Source: CALLVY01 sp937899855
GTDB lineage: Bacteria > Bacteroidota > Bacteroidia > Chitinophagales > Saprospiraceae
Assembly: GCA_039820405.1 (NCBI GenBank)
Contig: JBCBQC010000068.1
Location: 1-34,938, forward strand
Reading direction: 5' to 3'
Length of the DNA stretch: 34,938 nucleotides
This document shows positions 17,022 through 25,376 of the stretch, one piece after another. The notes under the pieces were generated by a model. The model worked only from the letters and a program-made list of their open reading frames with translations, ran no database searches and had not been told where the DNA came from. The first letter of the stretch is position 1; every line of letters begins with the position of its first letter. Position numbers and translations under genes: made by a program.

Positions 17022-17771
17022 TTGAATCCTATATTTTGCATCATTTTGCTCGGCAGTTTTTACTTACTGTCGGGCGAAATGGCTGCGCAGGCTCCTGCGC
17101 AGTCGACCATCCAAAATGTTCACCTCGTGGGCGGGGGGCACTTCCGTGGCGAAAGACTCCCCACCGATGGGGACGATCAGCGCATTCGCTTTCGCTTACT
17201 GACGGGGGATACCATCGAACTGCAAACAAGCAGCCTGCTCTCCTTCAATACCAGCCACCGCCAACGCCTGGCCTTTCGGGACGGCAGCAGTATCCCCAAG
17301 CAGGGTTTTTACCTGCTCCTCCAAAGCGGCCTCGCCATCGGCTCCAGCGAAGAAAGTGATTTTCTCGTGGGAACCCTCGCTTTTTCCATGAGCATGGGCC
17401 ACCGCTTTAATCCGCACTGGCAAGTTGGGGGTGGATTGGGCTTTGATTTTTACGATCGGGAATTCCTCCCCCTCTTTACCGAAGTGCGGTGGCATCCCTG
17501 GCAAAGCAAGGTGAGCCCTTTTCTGTCCCTGCAAGCGGGCTACTCCCTGGGCCTGGACCTGTACCGGGACGAGGAATGGCCCCCTTCCGAGGCGGGTGGG
17601 GGAAGTATGCTACACCCCGCACTGGGCATCCGTTCGGCCAGTCAGCGGGTCGGCAACTTTTTGCTGGAAGTCGGCTACCGTTTCCAACGGGGTACACGCC
17701 AGTGGGGCGGCGAGAGCATGGACATCCTGAGCTACCGACGCATTGCCCTGCGGCTGGGTTGGGAATTCTAG
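17022..17771 (+). CDS. Putative outer-membrane beta-barrel protein
   Basis: The 249-aa protein starts at TTG (17022), which gives a signal peptide with a hydrophobic core and an AAQA cleavage region (about residue 23). Residues 90-249 show alternating hydrophobic/polar strands ending in aromatic residues (FYLLLQSGLAIGS, GTLAFSMSMGHRF, WQVGGGLGFDFYD, PFLSLQAGYSLGL). The last residue is phenylalanine (RLGWEF), as in many outer-membrane barrels. About 8 strands would fit. Function is unknown. It lies 18 bases downstream of the lipoprotein gene and its stop codon overlaps the stop codon of the convergent gene. Confidence 0.72.
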   Translation: MNPIFCIILLGSFYLLSGEMAAQAPAQSTIQNVHLVGGGHFRGERLPTDGDDQRIRFRLLTGDTIELQTSSLLSFNTSHRQRLAFRDGSSIPKQGFYLLLQSGLAIGSSEESDFLVGTLAFSMSMGHRFNPHWQVGGGLGFDFYDREFLPLFTEVRWHPWQSKVSPFLSLQAGYSLGLDLYRDEEWPPSEAGGGSMLHPALGIRSASQRVGNFLLEVGYRFQRGTRQWGGESMDILSYRRIALRLGWEF

Positions 17772-18457
17772 GCCAGTATCCGACGGATTTCTTTTTCGCG
17801 ACTGTAATATTCCAAAAAATCGCCGATCCACTTGCGGTGAAAGCCAGGCCGCAACCAGCGCCGGACCCTACCCCGCTGGGGCACCACGAGTACGCCGATT
17901 CCCCGCCGTCGACAGATGGCTTTGAGCTGCTGGCGTTCCCGCTCCGTGAGGTCGCGAAGACTATCCGCTGAGCAAGCCAACCACTGCCGGTTGGCGGGAT
18001 ACTGCTGGAGTTGGTCAATGACCTGGGCCTGTTGGTGGCGACTGCTCCGCCGGGTGAGTAGGGCGTAGAGCAGGGCCGTCCCGATCAGGACGTTGAGGGG
18101 CAGGGCGTAGCGCAGGTAGGGATCGTCCATTTTGTACAGAAAGAAGAAGGCCCCACTACCCAGACAAACCAGGAGCCCCATCCAGAGGCTACGCATGAGG
18201 AGCCAGTGGTCTTGACGACGGGGCCGCAGGGCGCGGAGGGTCTTGTGGGATTTGGCCTCTAGACTGACCACGCGGGTCGGGCCCCACCAGGAGCGGTAGG
18301 CCAGGAGGCCATCGGCGCGTTTGCCACCGTAGCGCGGTCGGGTTCGGACTTCAGCTTGGACGAAAACGCGACCGCGGCGGGCGCGAAAGCGATAGTGGCG
18401 GTGCAGGTAGGCCAGGGCACGATCCTGGACTTTTTTTTCACTTAATCTTCTACTCAC
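17768..18457 (-). CDS. Membrane-anchored putative PD-(D/E)XK nuclease
   Basis: A 229-aa basic protein. Residues 1-75 look like the first half of a restriction-endonuclease-like fold: a helix with Glu7 and, after a strand, Asp49 (KRADGLL) then Glu67-x-Lys69 (VVSLEAKS). Two hydrophobic segments follow at about 89-109 and 115-134, forming a transmembrane hairpin. The remainder (140-229) resumes with a QVIDQLQQYP helix and a strand IGVLVVP, as the second half of such a fold would. The start is GTG at 18457. The stop codon overlaps that of the convergent barrel gene within the four bases CTAG. I do not recognise the family with certainty; the nuclease call rests on motif spacing only. Confidence 0.6.
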   Translation of the reverse strand: MSRRLSEKKVQDRALAYLHRHYRFRARRGRVFVQAEVRTRPRYGGKRADGLLAYRSWWGPTRVVSLEAKSHKTLRALRPRRQDHWLLMRSLWMGLLVCLGSGAFFFLYKMDDPYLRYALPLNVLIGTALLYALLTRRSSRHQQAQVIDQLQQYPANRQWLACSADSLRDLTERERQQLKAICRRRGIGVLVVPQRGRVRRWLRPGFHRKWIGDFLEYYSREKEIRRILA

Positions 18458-18794
18458 GATCCAGACCTTGGTTTAGGATTGTCGCGACCCGGGAGGCTAA
18501 TGCGCCCCTCACTGGGAATCGAATCAATCGGTTGACGATGACGTCTCTCGTGCGTCGGAGCCCACTCGGGGGTAGGCTCCATTCGTTTGGTCCTGCCTTT
18601 TCCATCCACCGGGACGGAATCATATAGTGTTTCACAATCATACGAAATAATTGTTAGAATGCTAAACTCCGAGGTACGGGTTTTTAGTATGGGTCTAGCA
18701 CGGATTTTGTCCACCAATTGTAAAAAGAAGACGGTGAGCCAATGCTTCCACTCGGCAATTTCAACGAATAAGAACACTTTATCGTTACCTTTAC
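18458..18794. other. Intergenic region upstream of hemL
   Basis: 337 bases between two divergently transcribed genes. No convincing gene or RNA is seen. A minus-7-like TACCTTTA (18786-18793) abuts the hemL ATG; if used, transcription would begin at or inside the start codon, which would make the message leaderless. No minus-33 match supports it. Confidence 0.4.
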
Positions 18795-20108
18795 ATGATG
18801 GAACTGATCAACACAATTTCGCGCGAGCGCTCCGCTGCGCTCTTCCAGGAAGCCAAGCGGTATTTCCCGGGCGGTGTCAATTCACCGGTCCGTGCCTTCA
18901 AATCCGTATCGGGTCCTCCCCTATTCATCAAGGAGGGCCAGGGCTGTCGCATTACCGATGAGGACGACAACGTCTTTCTCGACTTTTGCTGCTCTTGGGG
19001 GCCACTCATTTTGGGGCACAACAACGCCGCCATCCGGGAAAAGGTCATCGAAACGGTCCAGCGGGGAACGTCCTTCGGTACGCCCACCCGTTTGGGCAAC
19101 GAATTGGGACAGCTGATTTTGGCGCACAATCCCTACGTGGAAAAGATTCGCTTCGTCAGTTCCGGTACCGAGGCCGTGATGTCGGCCATCCGGCTGGCCC
19201 GGGGGGCTACCGGCCGCAGCAAGCTTCTCAAATTTGAGGGCTGCTACCACGGCCACGTCGACAGTTTGATGGTAAAAGCGGGTTCGGGCTTGGCCACCTT
19301 TGGCGAAAGCACTTCGGCGGGAATTCCCGCCGCCTTTGCCCAGGAGACCCTGGTTTTGCCCCTCAACCAACCCGAATTGCTGGAGCAAGTCCTACAGGAA
19401 CACCATCAGGACCTGGCCGCCGTCATCATCGAGCCCATCCCGGCCAACAATGGCCTGCTCCTCCAGGACCGCAGCTTTTTACAGCTGCTACGCGAGCGTT
19501 GTACGGCCCACGGGGTCTTGTTGATCTTTGACGAGGTGATTTCCGGTTTTCGTGTCGGCTTTGCCGGAGCCGCGGGTTACTACGACATTCAGCCCGACAT
19601 TCTCACTTACGGTAAGATCATCGGGGGGGGAATGCCCGTCGGTGCTTACGGGGCCAGTGCGGAATTGATGAGCCACATTGCGCCCGAGGGGGGCGTCTAC
19701 CAGGCCGGTACGCTGTCGGCCAACCCGGTGGCCATGGCGGCGGGTTACGCTGCCCTCCAACAGCTAGTCGAGCCGGGCTTTTACGAAGCCTTGGACGCCA
19801 AAACCCAGCAGTTTGTCGCCGGTATCCAAAGCTATTGCGACGAGCGCGACTATCCCGTTCGAATCGCCCGGGCCGGATCGATTTTCTGGATGGCCTTTGG
19901 CCGCGAACGCATCGTTTCTGCCGACCAGATCGATCCCGCTTCGATGGAAAAATTCAAGCACTTGCACCACGAGCTGCTACAAAAAGGCATCTACCTCGGC
20001 CCCTCGGGCTACGAGGTGGGCTTTGTCTCGGCCGCCCATACGACGGCGGACTTGGAAGAGGCCCGGTACGCCATTTGTGAGGGACTGGATACCGTCTTCG
20101 CCACCTAA
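18795..20108 (+). CDS. hemL: Glutamate-1-semialdehyde 2,1-aminomutase
   Basis: A 437-aa PLP enzyme of class III aminotransferases, which converts glutamate-1-semialdehyde to 5-aminolevulinate in the C5 heme pathway. The N-terminal FPGGVNSPVRAF motif (24-35) is diagnostic. PLP-binding features are GTEAVMSAIRLAR (124-136), FDEVISGFR (Asp246) and the Schiff-base lysine Lys274 in TYGKIIGGGMPVGAYG. Length and motifs are complete. No other heme gene is adjacent. The two-component kinase gene follows after 9 bases on the same strand, so the three genes to 21889 may be one transcript, though they have unrelated roles. Confidence 0.97.
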   Translation: MMELINTISRERSAALFQEAKRYFPGGVNSPVRAFKSVSGPPLFIKEGQGCRITDEDDNVFLDFCCSWGPLILGHNNAAIREKVIETVQRGTSFGTPTRLGNELGQLILAHNPYVEKIRFVSSGTEAVMSAIRLARGATGRSKLLKFEGCYHGHVDSLMVKAGSGLATFGESTSAGIPAAFAQETLVLPLNQPELLEQVLQEHHQDLAAVIIEPIPANNGLLLQDRSFLQLLRERCTAHGVLLIFDEVISGFRVGFAGAAGYYDIQPDILTYGKIIGGGMPVGAYGASAELMSHIAPEGGVYQAGTLSANPVAMAAGYAALQQLVEPGFYEALDAKTQQFVAGIQSYCDERDYPVRIARAGSIFWMAFGRERIVSADQIDPASMEKFKHLHHELLQKGIYLGPSGYEVGFVSAAHTTADLEEARYAICEGLDTVFAT

Positions 20109-20117
20109 AACACGCCC

Positions 20118-21149
20118 ATGCAAAACCTACGACTGCGCCTACTGTCCTACCTAGTGATTGCCTACATGCTGCTGGCCTTCTCTTGGTGGTCGGTACTGCT
20201 GTACGTCAAAAACCGCGACGCCTTCCTCGCCAAATCCGAGTCCCTACAGTTGGTCATGGCGGCCCAGCAGGAAATCCAAAACCGGGAAGAGTTTTTTCAA
20301 ACGCCCCAGTACCAAGAACTTCGCGAGCGGTACGAGCGCCAGGAGTGGATGATTTTTGGAGAAGCGGCCGTCTTTATCATCAGCCTGGTCATCGGGGTGT
20401 ACATGATCAATCGCGGCTACAACAAGGAGGTGGTGGCGGCCCAGCAGCGACGCAATTTCCTCCTCTCCATCACCCACGAACTCAAGTCCCCCATCGCCTC
20501 GATCCGCTTGGTCCTCGAAACCCTCCTCAAACGACAATTGCGCAAGGAGCAGGTCGAGCACTTTAGCCGCAATGCGCTCAAAGAAACGGATCGCCTCCAC
20601 GACTTGGTCAATAATTTGCTGCTCGCCGCCAAAATCGAGACGGCCTACCAGCCCGTTTACGAAGAAATTGAAGTCAACGAATTCTTCCGGGACCTCAGCC
20701 AGCGCATGCAGACCAAATTCCCCCGCGCCCACATCGAATTCCAATCCGATACCCCCGTCCTCTACTGCAAAGCGGACGAACTGGGGCTCACCACCATCGG
20801 GGTCAACCTCATCGAAAACGCCATCAAGTACAGCGCCGACGAGCCGGCCCGGGTGACGGTCGCCCTGGAGCATCACAAAGAAAAAATCCTCCTCGAATTT
20901 GCTGACAATGGACTGGGCATTTCGGAAGAAGAAAAGAAAAAGATTTTCCAACAGTTCTACCGAGTGGGCAATGAGGATACCCGCAAAACAAAAGGGACCG
21001 GATTGGGGTTATATATTGTCGATCAGATCGTCCGAGCCCACGAGGGCAAAATCAACGTACGCGATAATGCCCCGCGAGGAACGGTTTTCAGCATCGAGTT
21101 ACCCAACATGGCCCGGGTGCCCGCCAAGGCAGCCGCCACCGCCTCCTAA
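20118..21149 (+). CDS. Two-component sensor histidine kinase
   Basis: The 343-aa kinase has two transmembrane helices (about 6-30 and 79-98) enclosing a short extracytoplasmic segment of about 48 residues without a known sensor domain. The cytoplasmic part has a HisKA domain with the phospho-acceptor His120 in SITHELKSP. The HATPase_c domain has the N box (LIENAIKYS), G1 (FADNGLGIS), F box (FQQFYRV) and G2 (KGTGLGLYIV). It autophosphorylates and would pass phosphate to the adjacent response regulator, whose gene starts 53 bases downstream. No HAMP domain is evident, a common layout in Bacteroidota. The signal sensed is unknown. Confidence 0.94.
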   Translation: MQNLRLRLLSYLVIAYMLLAFSWWSVLLYVKNRDAFLAKSESLQLVMAAQQEIQNREEFFQTPQYQELRERYERQEWMIFGEAAVFIISLVIGVYMINRGYNKEVVAAQQRRNFLLSITHELKSPIASIRLVLETLLKRQLRKEQVEHFSRNALKETDRLHDLVNNLLLAAKIETAYQPVYEEIEVNEFFRDLSQRMQTKFPRAHIEFQSDTPVLYCKADELGLTTIGVNLIENAIKYSADEPARVTVALEHHKEKILLEFADNGLGISEEEKKKIFQQFYRVGNEDTRKTKGTGLGLYIVDQIVRAHEGKINVRDNAPRGTVFSIELPNMARVPAKAAATAS

Positions 21150-21202
21150 CTTACCGGAGCGATTCGGCCCCGGGAATCGCCAATGAATAACAGAAACACC
21201 TA

Positions 21203-21889
21203 ATGTCCATGAGAATTTTACTGGTAGAAGACGAAGAGAACATCCGCGATGTGGTCAAGCTCAACCTCGAGCTCGAAGGCTACGAAGTGGTGAGTACCGA
21301 CAATGGCCGCGAGGCCATCAAATTTTTTCACGAGCAACATTTTGACCTCCTCCTCCTCGACGTCATGCTACCCGAGGTGGATGGCTTCCAAATCTGCGAG
21401 CAAGTACGCCTGACCAATATGGAAGTCCCCGTCCTCTTCCTCACCGCCAAGGATACCGCCATGGACCGCGTCACCGGTCTCAAAAAGGGCGCCGATGACT
21501 ACCTCACCAAGCCCTTCAACCTCGAAGAACTCCTGCTGCGCGTTCAAAACCTACTGCGCCGAACCGTCAAGGGCCCCGAAAACAGCCCAGAATCCTACGA
21601 CTTTGGCAACAACGCCATCAATTTCCTCACCTACGAGGCGACCGGACAACAGGGCCCCTTTACGCTGACTAAGAAGGAAGCCATGCTGCTCAAGCTACTG
21701 ATCGATCGCCGCAACGAGGTCGTTTCGCGACAGCAAATCCTCCAGTCGGTTTGGGGCTACGACGTCTACCCCTCCACTCGAACCATCGACAACTTTATCC
21801 TCTCCTTCCGCAAATATTTTGAAGAAGACCCCCGCCAGCCCGCTTATTTTCTCTCGGTCCGCGGGGTCGGCTACAAGTTCGTAGGCTAA
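21203..21889 (+). CDS. OmpR/PhoB-family response regulator
   Basis: A 228-aa regulator. The receiver domain (1-115) has acidic pocket residues near Asp10/Glu11, the phospho-acceptor Asp53 (LLLLDVMLP), Thr81 (FLTAKD) and Lys103 (LTKPF). The C-terminal winged helix DNA-binding domain (about 130-228) has LTKKEAMLLKLLI, SRQQILQSVWG, TRTIDNFILSFRKYF and the final VRGVGYKF, all standard for OmpR-type effectors. It is paired with the kinase just upstream. An internal start at 21209 (MRILLVED) is equally plausible. Its stop codon is directly followed by the stop codon of the convergent PKD gene, with no base between. Confidence 0.95.
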   Translation: MSMRILLVEDEENIRDVVKLNLELEGYEVVSTDNGREAIKFFHEQHFDLLLLDVMLPEVDGFQICEQVRLTNMEVPVLFLTAKDTAMDRVTGLKKGADDYLTKPFNLEELLLRVQNLLRRTVKGPENSPESYDFGNNAINFLTYEATGQQGPFTLTKKEAMLLKLLIDRRNEVVSRQQILQSVWGYDVYPSTRTIDNFILSFRKYFEEDPRQPAYFLSVRGVGYKFVG

Positions 21890-24800
21890 TCACTGAATCA
21901 CCACCCGCTGGCTGACCCACTGCTCCCCGGAGCGCCACTGCAACAGGTACAAACCCGTAGCCAAATGACTCAAGTCCAATTGGTGAGCGGTAGGCCGTGG
22001 TAAATCCTCGGTGTACACCTGGCGCCCGGTGGCGTCGAGTACGCGCAGCGCTTGAGGCCGCAGCTCCCCCTCCCAAGCCATATGGAGCCAGCCCGTCGTC
22101 GGATTGGGCCAGAGCCGCCAGCGGTCCGAAACGGCCGGATCACTAGTCGAAGAAAGGTAAATCCCTACCGGCGCCGATCGCAGCGCGGAGCAAAAAGCAT
22201 TGGAAGCCGTCAGGATGACGGTGTAGGTACCCTGCTGGGCATACGTATGGCGGACCTGGGAATCAAAGGCGAAGGGACTGCCGTCGCCAAAATCCCAGGC
22301 AATGGATTGGGCATCTTCGGACTGGTCGGTAAACGTAAAGGTATAAGGATCCTGGACATCCTGCACTACCGCAAATTCGGCCCGGGGCGTCTTCTCCACC
22401 CGCACCACCCCGGCAAGCTGCTGCTCGGTAGCCCCCGCCGCATTGCTCACCCGCAAACTTACATCGTATAGACCCGCCGTCTCGTAACGCACCACCGGAT
22501 TGGGCTCAGTAGAACTACTCGGATTTCCCCCGGGAAAAAGCCACTCCCAACTGCTGATCTGACTGGTCGATTGATCGGTAAACTGAACCGTCAGGGGCGT
22601 ACAGCCCTGGCTGCGATCCAGGGTAAAACGAACGGTGGGTAACTGTAAAACGTCGACCCGGACCAACTCCTCAAAGACATCGGTTCCGCAATCGTTGGTA
22701 ACGGTGAGCCGCACCAGGTAATCACCCGTACCGGCGTAGGTATGCAGCGGCGATACGGCCGTACTGCTTTGCCCATCGCCAAAATCCCATAAATAACTGT
22801 CCGCATCGCTGGCTAGGCTGGTAAACTGCACCGTACCGCCGTTTTCTACAAAGTTGAAGTTGGCCGTGGGGGGCCCAAGTACGGTAATCCAAGCGACTTG
22901 ATTTTCTTCATCTACTCCCGCGCCGTTGCTGACGCGCAAGGTCACGTCATACACCCCGGGATTGGCGTAGTTCACCAGTGGATTGGCCACGGTGGCCGTC
23001 GCGGGGGTACCGCCGGGGAAGGACCAGTCCCAAGCCGTAGCGTTGTTGAGCGATTGGTCGGTAAATTGGACCGTCAAGGGAGCGCAGCCCTGTTGCTGGT
23101 CGGCCAGGAAGGCGGCTACGGGCGCAACTGCTGTGTTGATGGTGACGGTTTGCGTGGTCGTCACCGAGCCGCAGGCGTTGGTGGCGGTCAGGGTAACGGT
23201 GTAGGTACCGTCCATGGCGTAGGTGTGGCTGGGGTTGGGATCGGTGCTGCTCTGGCCGTCGCCAAAGTCCCAGGAGTAGGTGGTGGCGTTGGCCGAGGTG
23301 TTGGTAAGGGTGATGGTGGAGCCGCTGGTGAGGGCCGTAAATTGGGCCAGGGGGGACGGTAGGACTTGGAGGCTGACGACCTGGGTGGGGAGGGCTCCAA
23401 AACAAGCGTTGCTGACACTGGCCCGTAGCTGGAGGCCGTCTTGTGTGAGCGTCACGGGATCGATGATGAGGGTAGCGCTTTGGCTACCGCTGATGTTGCC
23501 GCCATCGCTGAGGGGCTGAAAACCCGAGCCCGAATCGGCTTCCCAGACGTAGCTCAGGTCGGTGCCGGTGGCGAGGAGGTCAAAGCTTACGCGATCGCCT
23601 TCGCAGGCGATCTGAGCCTGGGGTTGGCTGACGATGCTGAGGGCTTCGCTGGGGGTCGTACCTTCGGCGATGTTGATCCGGTCGGTCCGGGAACCACTGC
23701 TGCCTGCTTGGGCCTCGTTGCGGCTATCGGGACAAGCACTGGAATTGCGACTCACGCCCGGGTCGCCCCCACCAACGAGCAGTTCGAAGCCAGCGGGTGG
23801 TGGCATCAACTCGGGCATATCGATCACCCCGCCGGAGCCGGCCCCACCCGGCCCGTGACAACGATCCCGATTGAGGTTGTCGACCGAGGCCCCATTTCCC
23901 CCCAAGGCCTCCATCCGCAAATCGCCACCGATATTAAAGTCCATGACGTCCAGCACGCAATGCCCCGCCGCGCCACCACCGCCACCACCGTCGCCCTGGG
24001 CTCCCAAAGCGTCGGCCCCATTGGTACGGATGACCGTGGTGGTCCCCGGGGCGATCAATAGCTGCTGGGCTTGGACCAAAATAATTCCGCCACCATTCCC
24101 CCCATTTGAGCTGCGGTTGTTGTTGCCGTGCCCCGCACCACCCCCACCGCCCAGGTAAAGGCGACGCCCCGCAGGATCGTCCGGCAGGGCCCGTCCGCCC
24201 AGCCCCGGATGATCGCCCTGGCAACCAAACAGGGAAGGCTCGCGGTTGGTACCTCCCTCACCACCTCGGGAGAAGAGCGCTCCCCCGCCCCCACCGGAGT
24301 TGTGGTCGTTGCCCCCACCCCCACCGTTGGCCTGCGGGCCCTTACCCGCTTCCCGGTTGGGAATGTAGGCGGCGATGCCTTCACCTTTGGCCGCCGCCCG
24401 CCAGCTGTCGAAGGAATAGTAGTAGTCGTTTTGTTGGATGACCCAGGTACAATTATTGGGCAGGTTGGAAACGGCCGTTCCACCGCGAAAGCCGATACCG
24501 GTTGCATCGATGGTGCCGCTGGACAGTATTTCGAGGGTATTTTCGATTTCGAGGGCGATGATGCCTCCGGTCTGGCCATTCCAGGGCTGTCCGAGTAGGG
24601 GCGCCGTAATTCGTGCCGAGGCGTGGCTGGCGATGCGCACCAGCTGGACGCGGCCGTTAATATCGTAATCGTGGAGCAGGGCGTTTTCGAGAAAGATTTC
24701 CTCTCCTGCGATGGAGGCGATGGTCCCTTTTTCGTGAAACCCGGTACGGCCCAGATCGGTGACGGTCCCAAAATCGGCATTGTCACCACTGGAGATTTGG

Positions 24801-24997
24801 GCCCCCTGCATTTGAATGAGCAGGACGCGGTCGCCGGTTTGGAAGCCCGTGACTTGATCGAGGCGGAGGCTGTTGAGACAGGGATCGATATCGAGGACGG
24901 CGGCGTACTGGTTGACGATACCGAAGAGGTCGGTTTGGGCGGTACCAAGGTTGGTAAAAAGCAGACTCAGTAGTAGAGAGAGTAGCGATGGTCTCAT
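21890..24997 (-). CDS. Large T9SS-exported PKD-repeat surface protein
   Basis: A 1035-aa secreted protein. It has a signal peptide (1-20, ending LGTAQ) and a beta-rich N-terminal domain to about 215. A very glycine-rich stretch follows (about 224-390, including GGGGGNDHN and GGGGGALF), then an Ig-like domain (455-546) and five PKD domains (about 550-622, 626-707, 710-783, 787-868, 872-947). The PKD domains have WDFGDG or WxFPGG cores and HTY or YxxxGxYDV signatures. A type A T9SS sorting domain ends it (960-1035; LWPNPTTGW and LATGLYLLQW). PKD domains 2 and 4 share an opening (QGC-PLTVQFTDQS), suggesting internal duplication. It is likely a cell-surface adhesin or matrix protein. Its promoter is probably at 25088-25119. 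Confidence 0.9.
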   Translation of the reverse strand: MRPSLLSLLLSLLFTNLGTAQTDLFGIVNQYAAVLDIDPCLNSLRLDQVTGFQTGDRVLLIQMQGAQISSGDNADFGTVTDLGRTGFHEKGTIASIAGEEIFLENALLHDYDINGRVQLVRIASHASARITAPLLGQPWNGQTGGIIALEIENTLEILSSGTIDATGIGFRGGTAVSNLPNNCTWVIQQNDYYYSFDSWRAAAKGEGIAAYIPNREAGKGPQANGGGGGNDHNSGGGGGALFSRGGEGGTNREPSLFGCQGDHPGLGGRALPDDPAGRRLYLGGGGGAGHGNNNRSSNGGNGGGIILVQAQQLLIAPGTTTVIRTNGADALGAQGDGGGGGGAAGHCVLDVMDFNIGGDLRMEALGGNGASVDNLNRDRCHGPGGAGSGGVIDMPELMPPPAGFELLVGGGDPGVSRNSSACPDSRNEAQAGSSGSRTDRINIAEGTTPSEALSIVSQPQAQIACEGDRVSFDLLATGTDLSYVWEADSGSGFQPLSDGGNISGSQSATLIIDPVTLTQDGLQLRASVSNACFGALPTQVVSLQVLPSPLAQFTALTSGSTITLTNTSANATTYSWDFGDGQSSTDPNPSHTYAMDGTYTVTLTATNACGSVTTTQTVTINTAVAPVAAFLADQQQGCAPLTVQFTDQSLNNATAWDWSFPGGTPATATVANPLVNYANPGVYDVTLRVSNGAGVDEENQVAWITVLGPPTANFNFVENGGTVQFTSLASDADSYLWDFGDGQSSTAVSPLHTYAGTGDYLVRLTVTNDCGTDVFEELVRVDVLQLPTVRFTLDRSQGCTPLTVQFTDQSTSQISSWEWLFPGGNPSSSTEPNPVVRYETAGLYDVSLRVSNAAGATEQQLAGVVRVEKTPRAEFAVVQDVQDPYTFTFTDQSEDAQSIAWDFGDGSPFAFDSQVRHTYAQQGTYTVILTASNAFCSALRSAPVGIYLSSTSDPAVSDRWRLWPNPTTGWLHMAWEGELRPQALRVLDATGRQVYTEDLPRPTAHQLDLSHLATGLYLLQWRSGEQWVSQRVVIQ

Positions 24998-25087
24998 GAG
25001 GGGACGTAGATTGGAGTCGACTGCGGATCGACCGGGTTTTGGGAATGTAAACAGGCTACGGGATGAACAGTTCTACGTGAGTGGGAA

Positions 25088-25119
25088 CGAAAATACGCAA
25101 TTCTGCGCAGGGAGACAAA
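25088..25119 (-). promoter_or_regulatory. Putative promoter of the PKD gene
   Basis: On the minus strand, TTTG (25116-25119) and TATTTTCG (25088-25095, consensus TAnnTTTG with one mismatch) are separated by 20 bases. They lie about 90 bases upstream of the ATG at 24997. The minus-33 element overlaps the T-run of the terminator just upstream. Confidence 0.4.
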
Positions 25120-25153
25120 AAATCAGCAGTCCCACGGGTGAGGGGCTGCTGAT
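25117..25153 (-). terminator. Orphan Rho-independent terminator
   Basis: On the minus strand a 12-bp stem (25142-25153 paired with 25122-25133, one mismatch) with an 8-base loop is followed by a T-run (25122 down to 25117). It points away from rpsP, toward the PKD gene. No gene lies upstream of it on that strand within this intergenic region, so it either ends an unannotated small RNA or blocks antisense transcription from rpsP. Confidence 0.7.
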
Positions 25154-25294
25154 CTAAGGGTTTTGAGTTTCATACACTCAATAATTCCATTGATGTGCTT
25201 ATCTACTTTAACGCGCGAGGCCTCCCGTTCGCTGGTTCGAATTATTTTTTAGTTCAATTTTACGTAATACCGGGGCGGGCTGATCAAAAAGTAT

Positions 25295-25302
25295 TACCTT
25301 TG
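25295..25302 (+). promoter_or_regulatory. Putative rpsP minus-7 element
   Basis: TACCTTTG is a perfect TAnnTTTG match about 75 bases upstream of the rpsP ATG. No minus-33 TTTG is seen 19-21 bases further upstream. The leader between it and the ATG can form an imperfect stem (CGCTTG with CAAG and GCGGG). Confidence 0.45.
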
Positions 25303-25376
25303 TGGCTCGTTAAAAACCCGTCGCTTGTTTCGTTCAAGTTAAGCGGGCATGGTTGAACCAAATAAATTTTAACTAC

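Larger units (their letters stand above)
24998..25376. other. Intergenic region between the PKD gene and rpsP
   Basis: 379 bases, divergently flanked. It holds a candidate PKD-gene promoter (25088-25119), a minus-strand terminator (25117-25153) with no annotated gene feeding it, and an rpsP minus-7 box (25295-25302). Between the terminator and the rpsP promoter, the minus strand has a small hairpin (TTGAGT/ACTCAA near 25167-25185). This could be a small RNA locus (see findings). Confidence 0.5.

Noticed and set aside
25215..25250. tRNA-like GGTTCGAATT sequence upstream of rpsP
   Set aside because: It resembles a T-loop, but flanking bases do not form a T-stem, and no acceptor or anticodon arm can be drawn on either strand.
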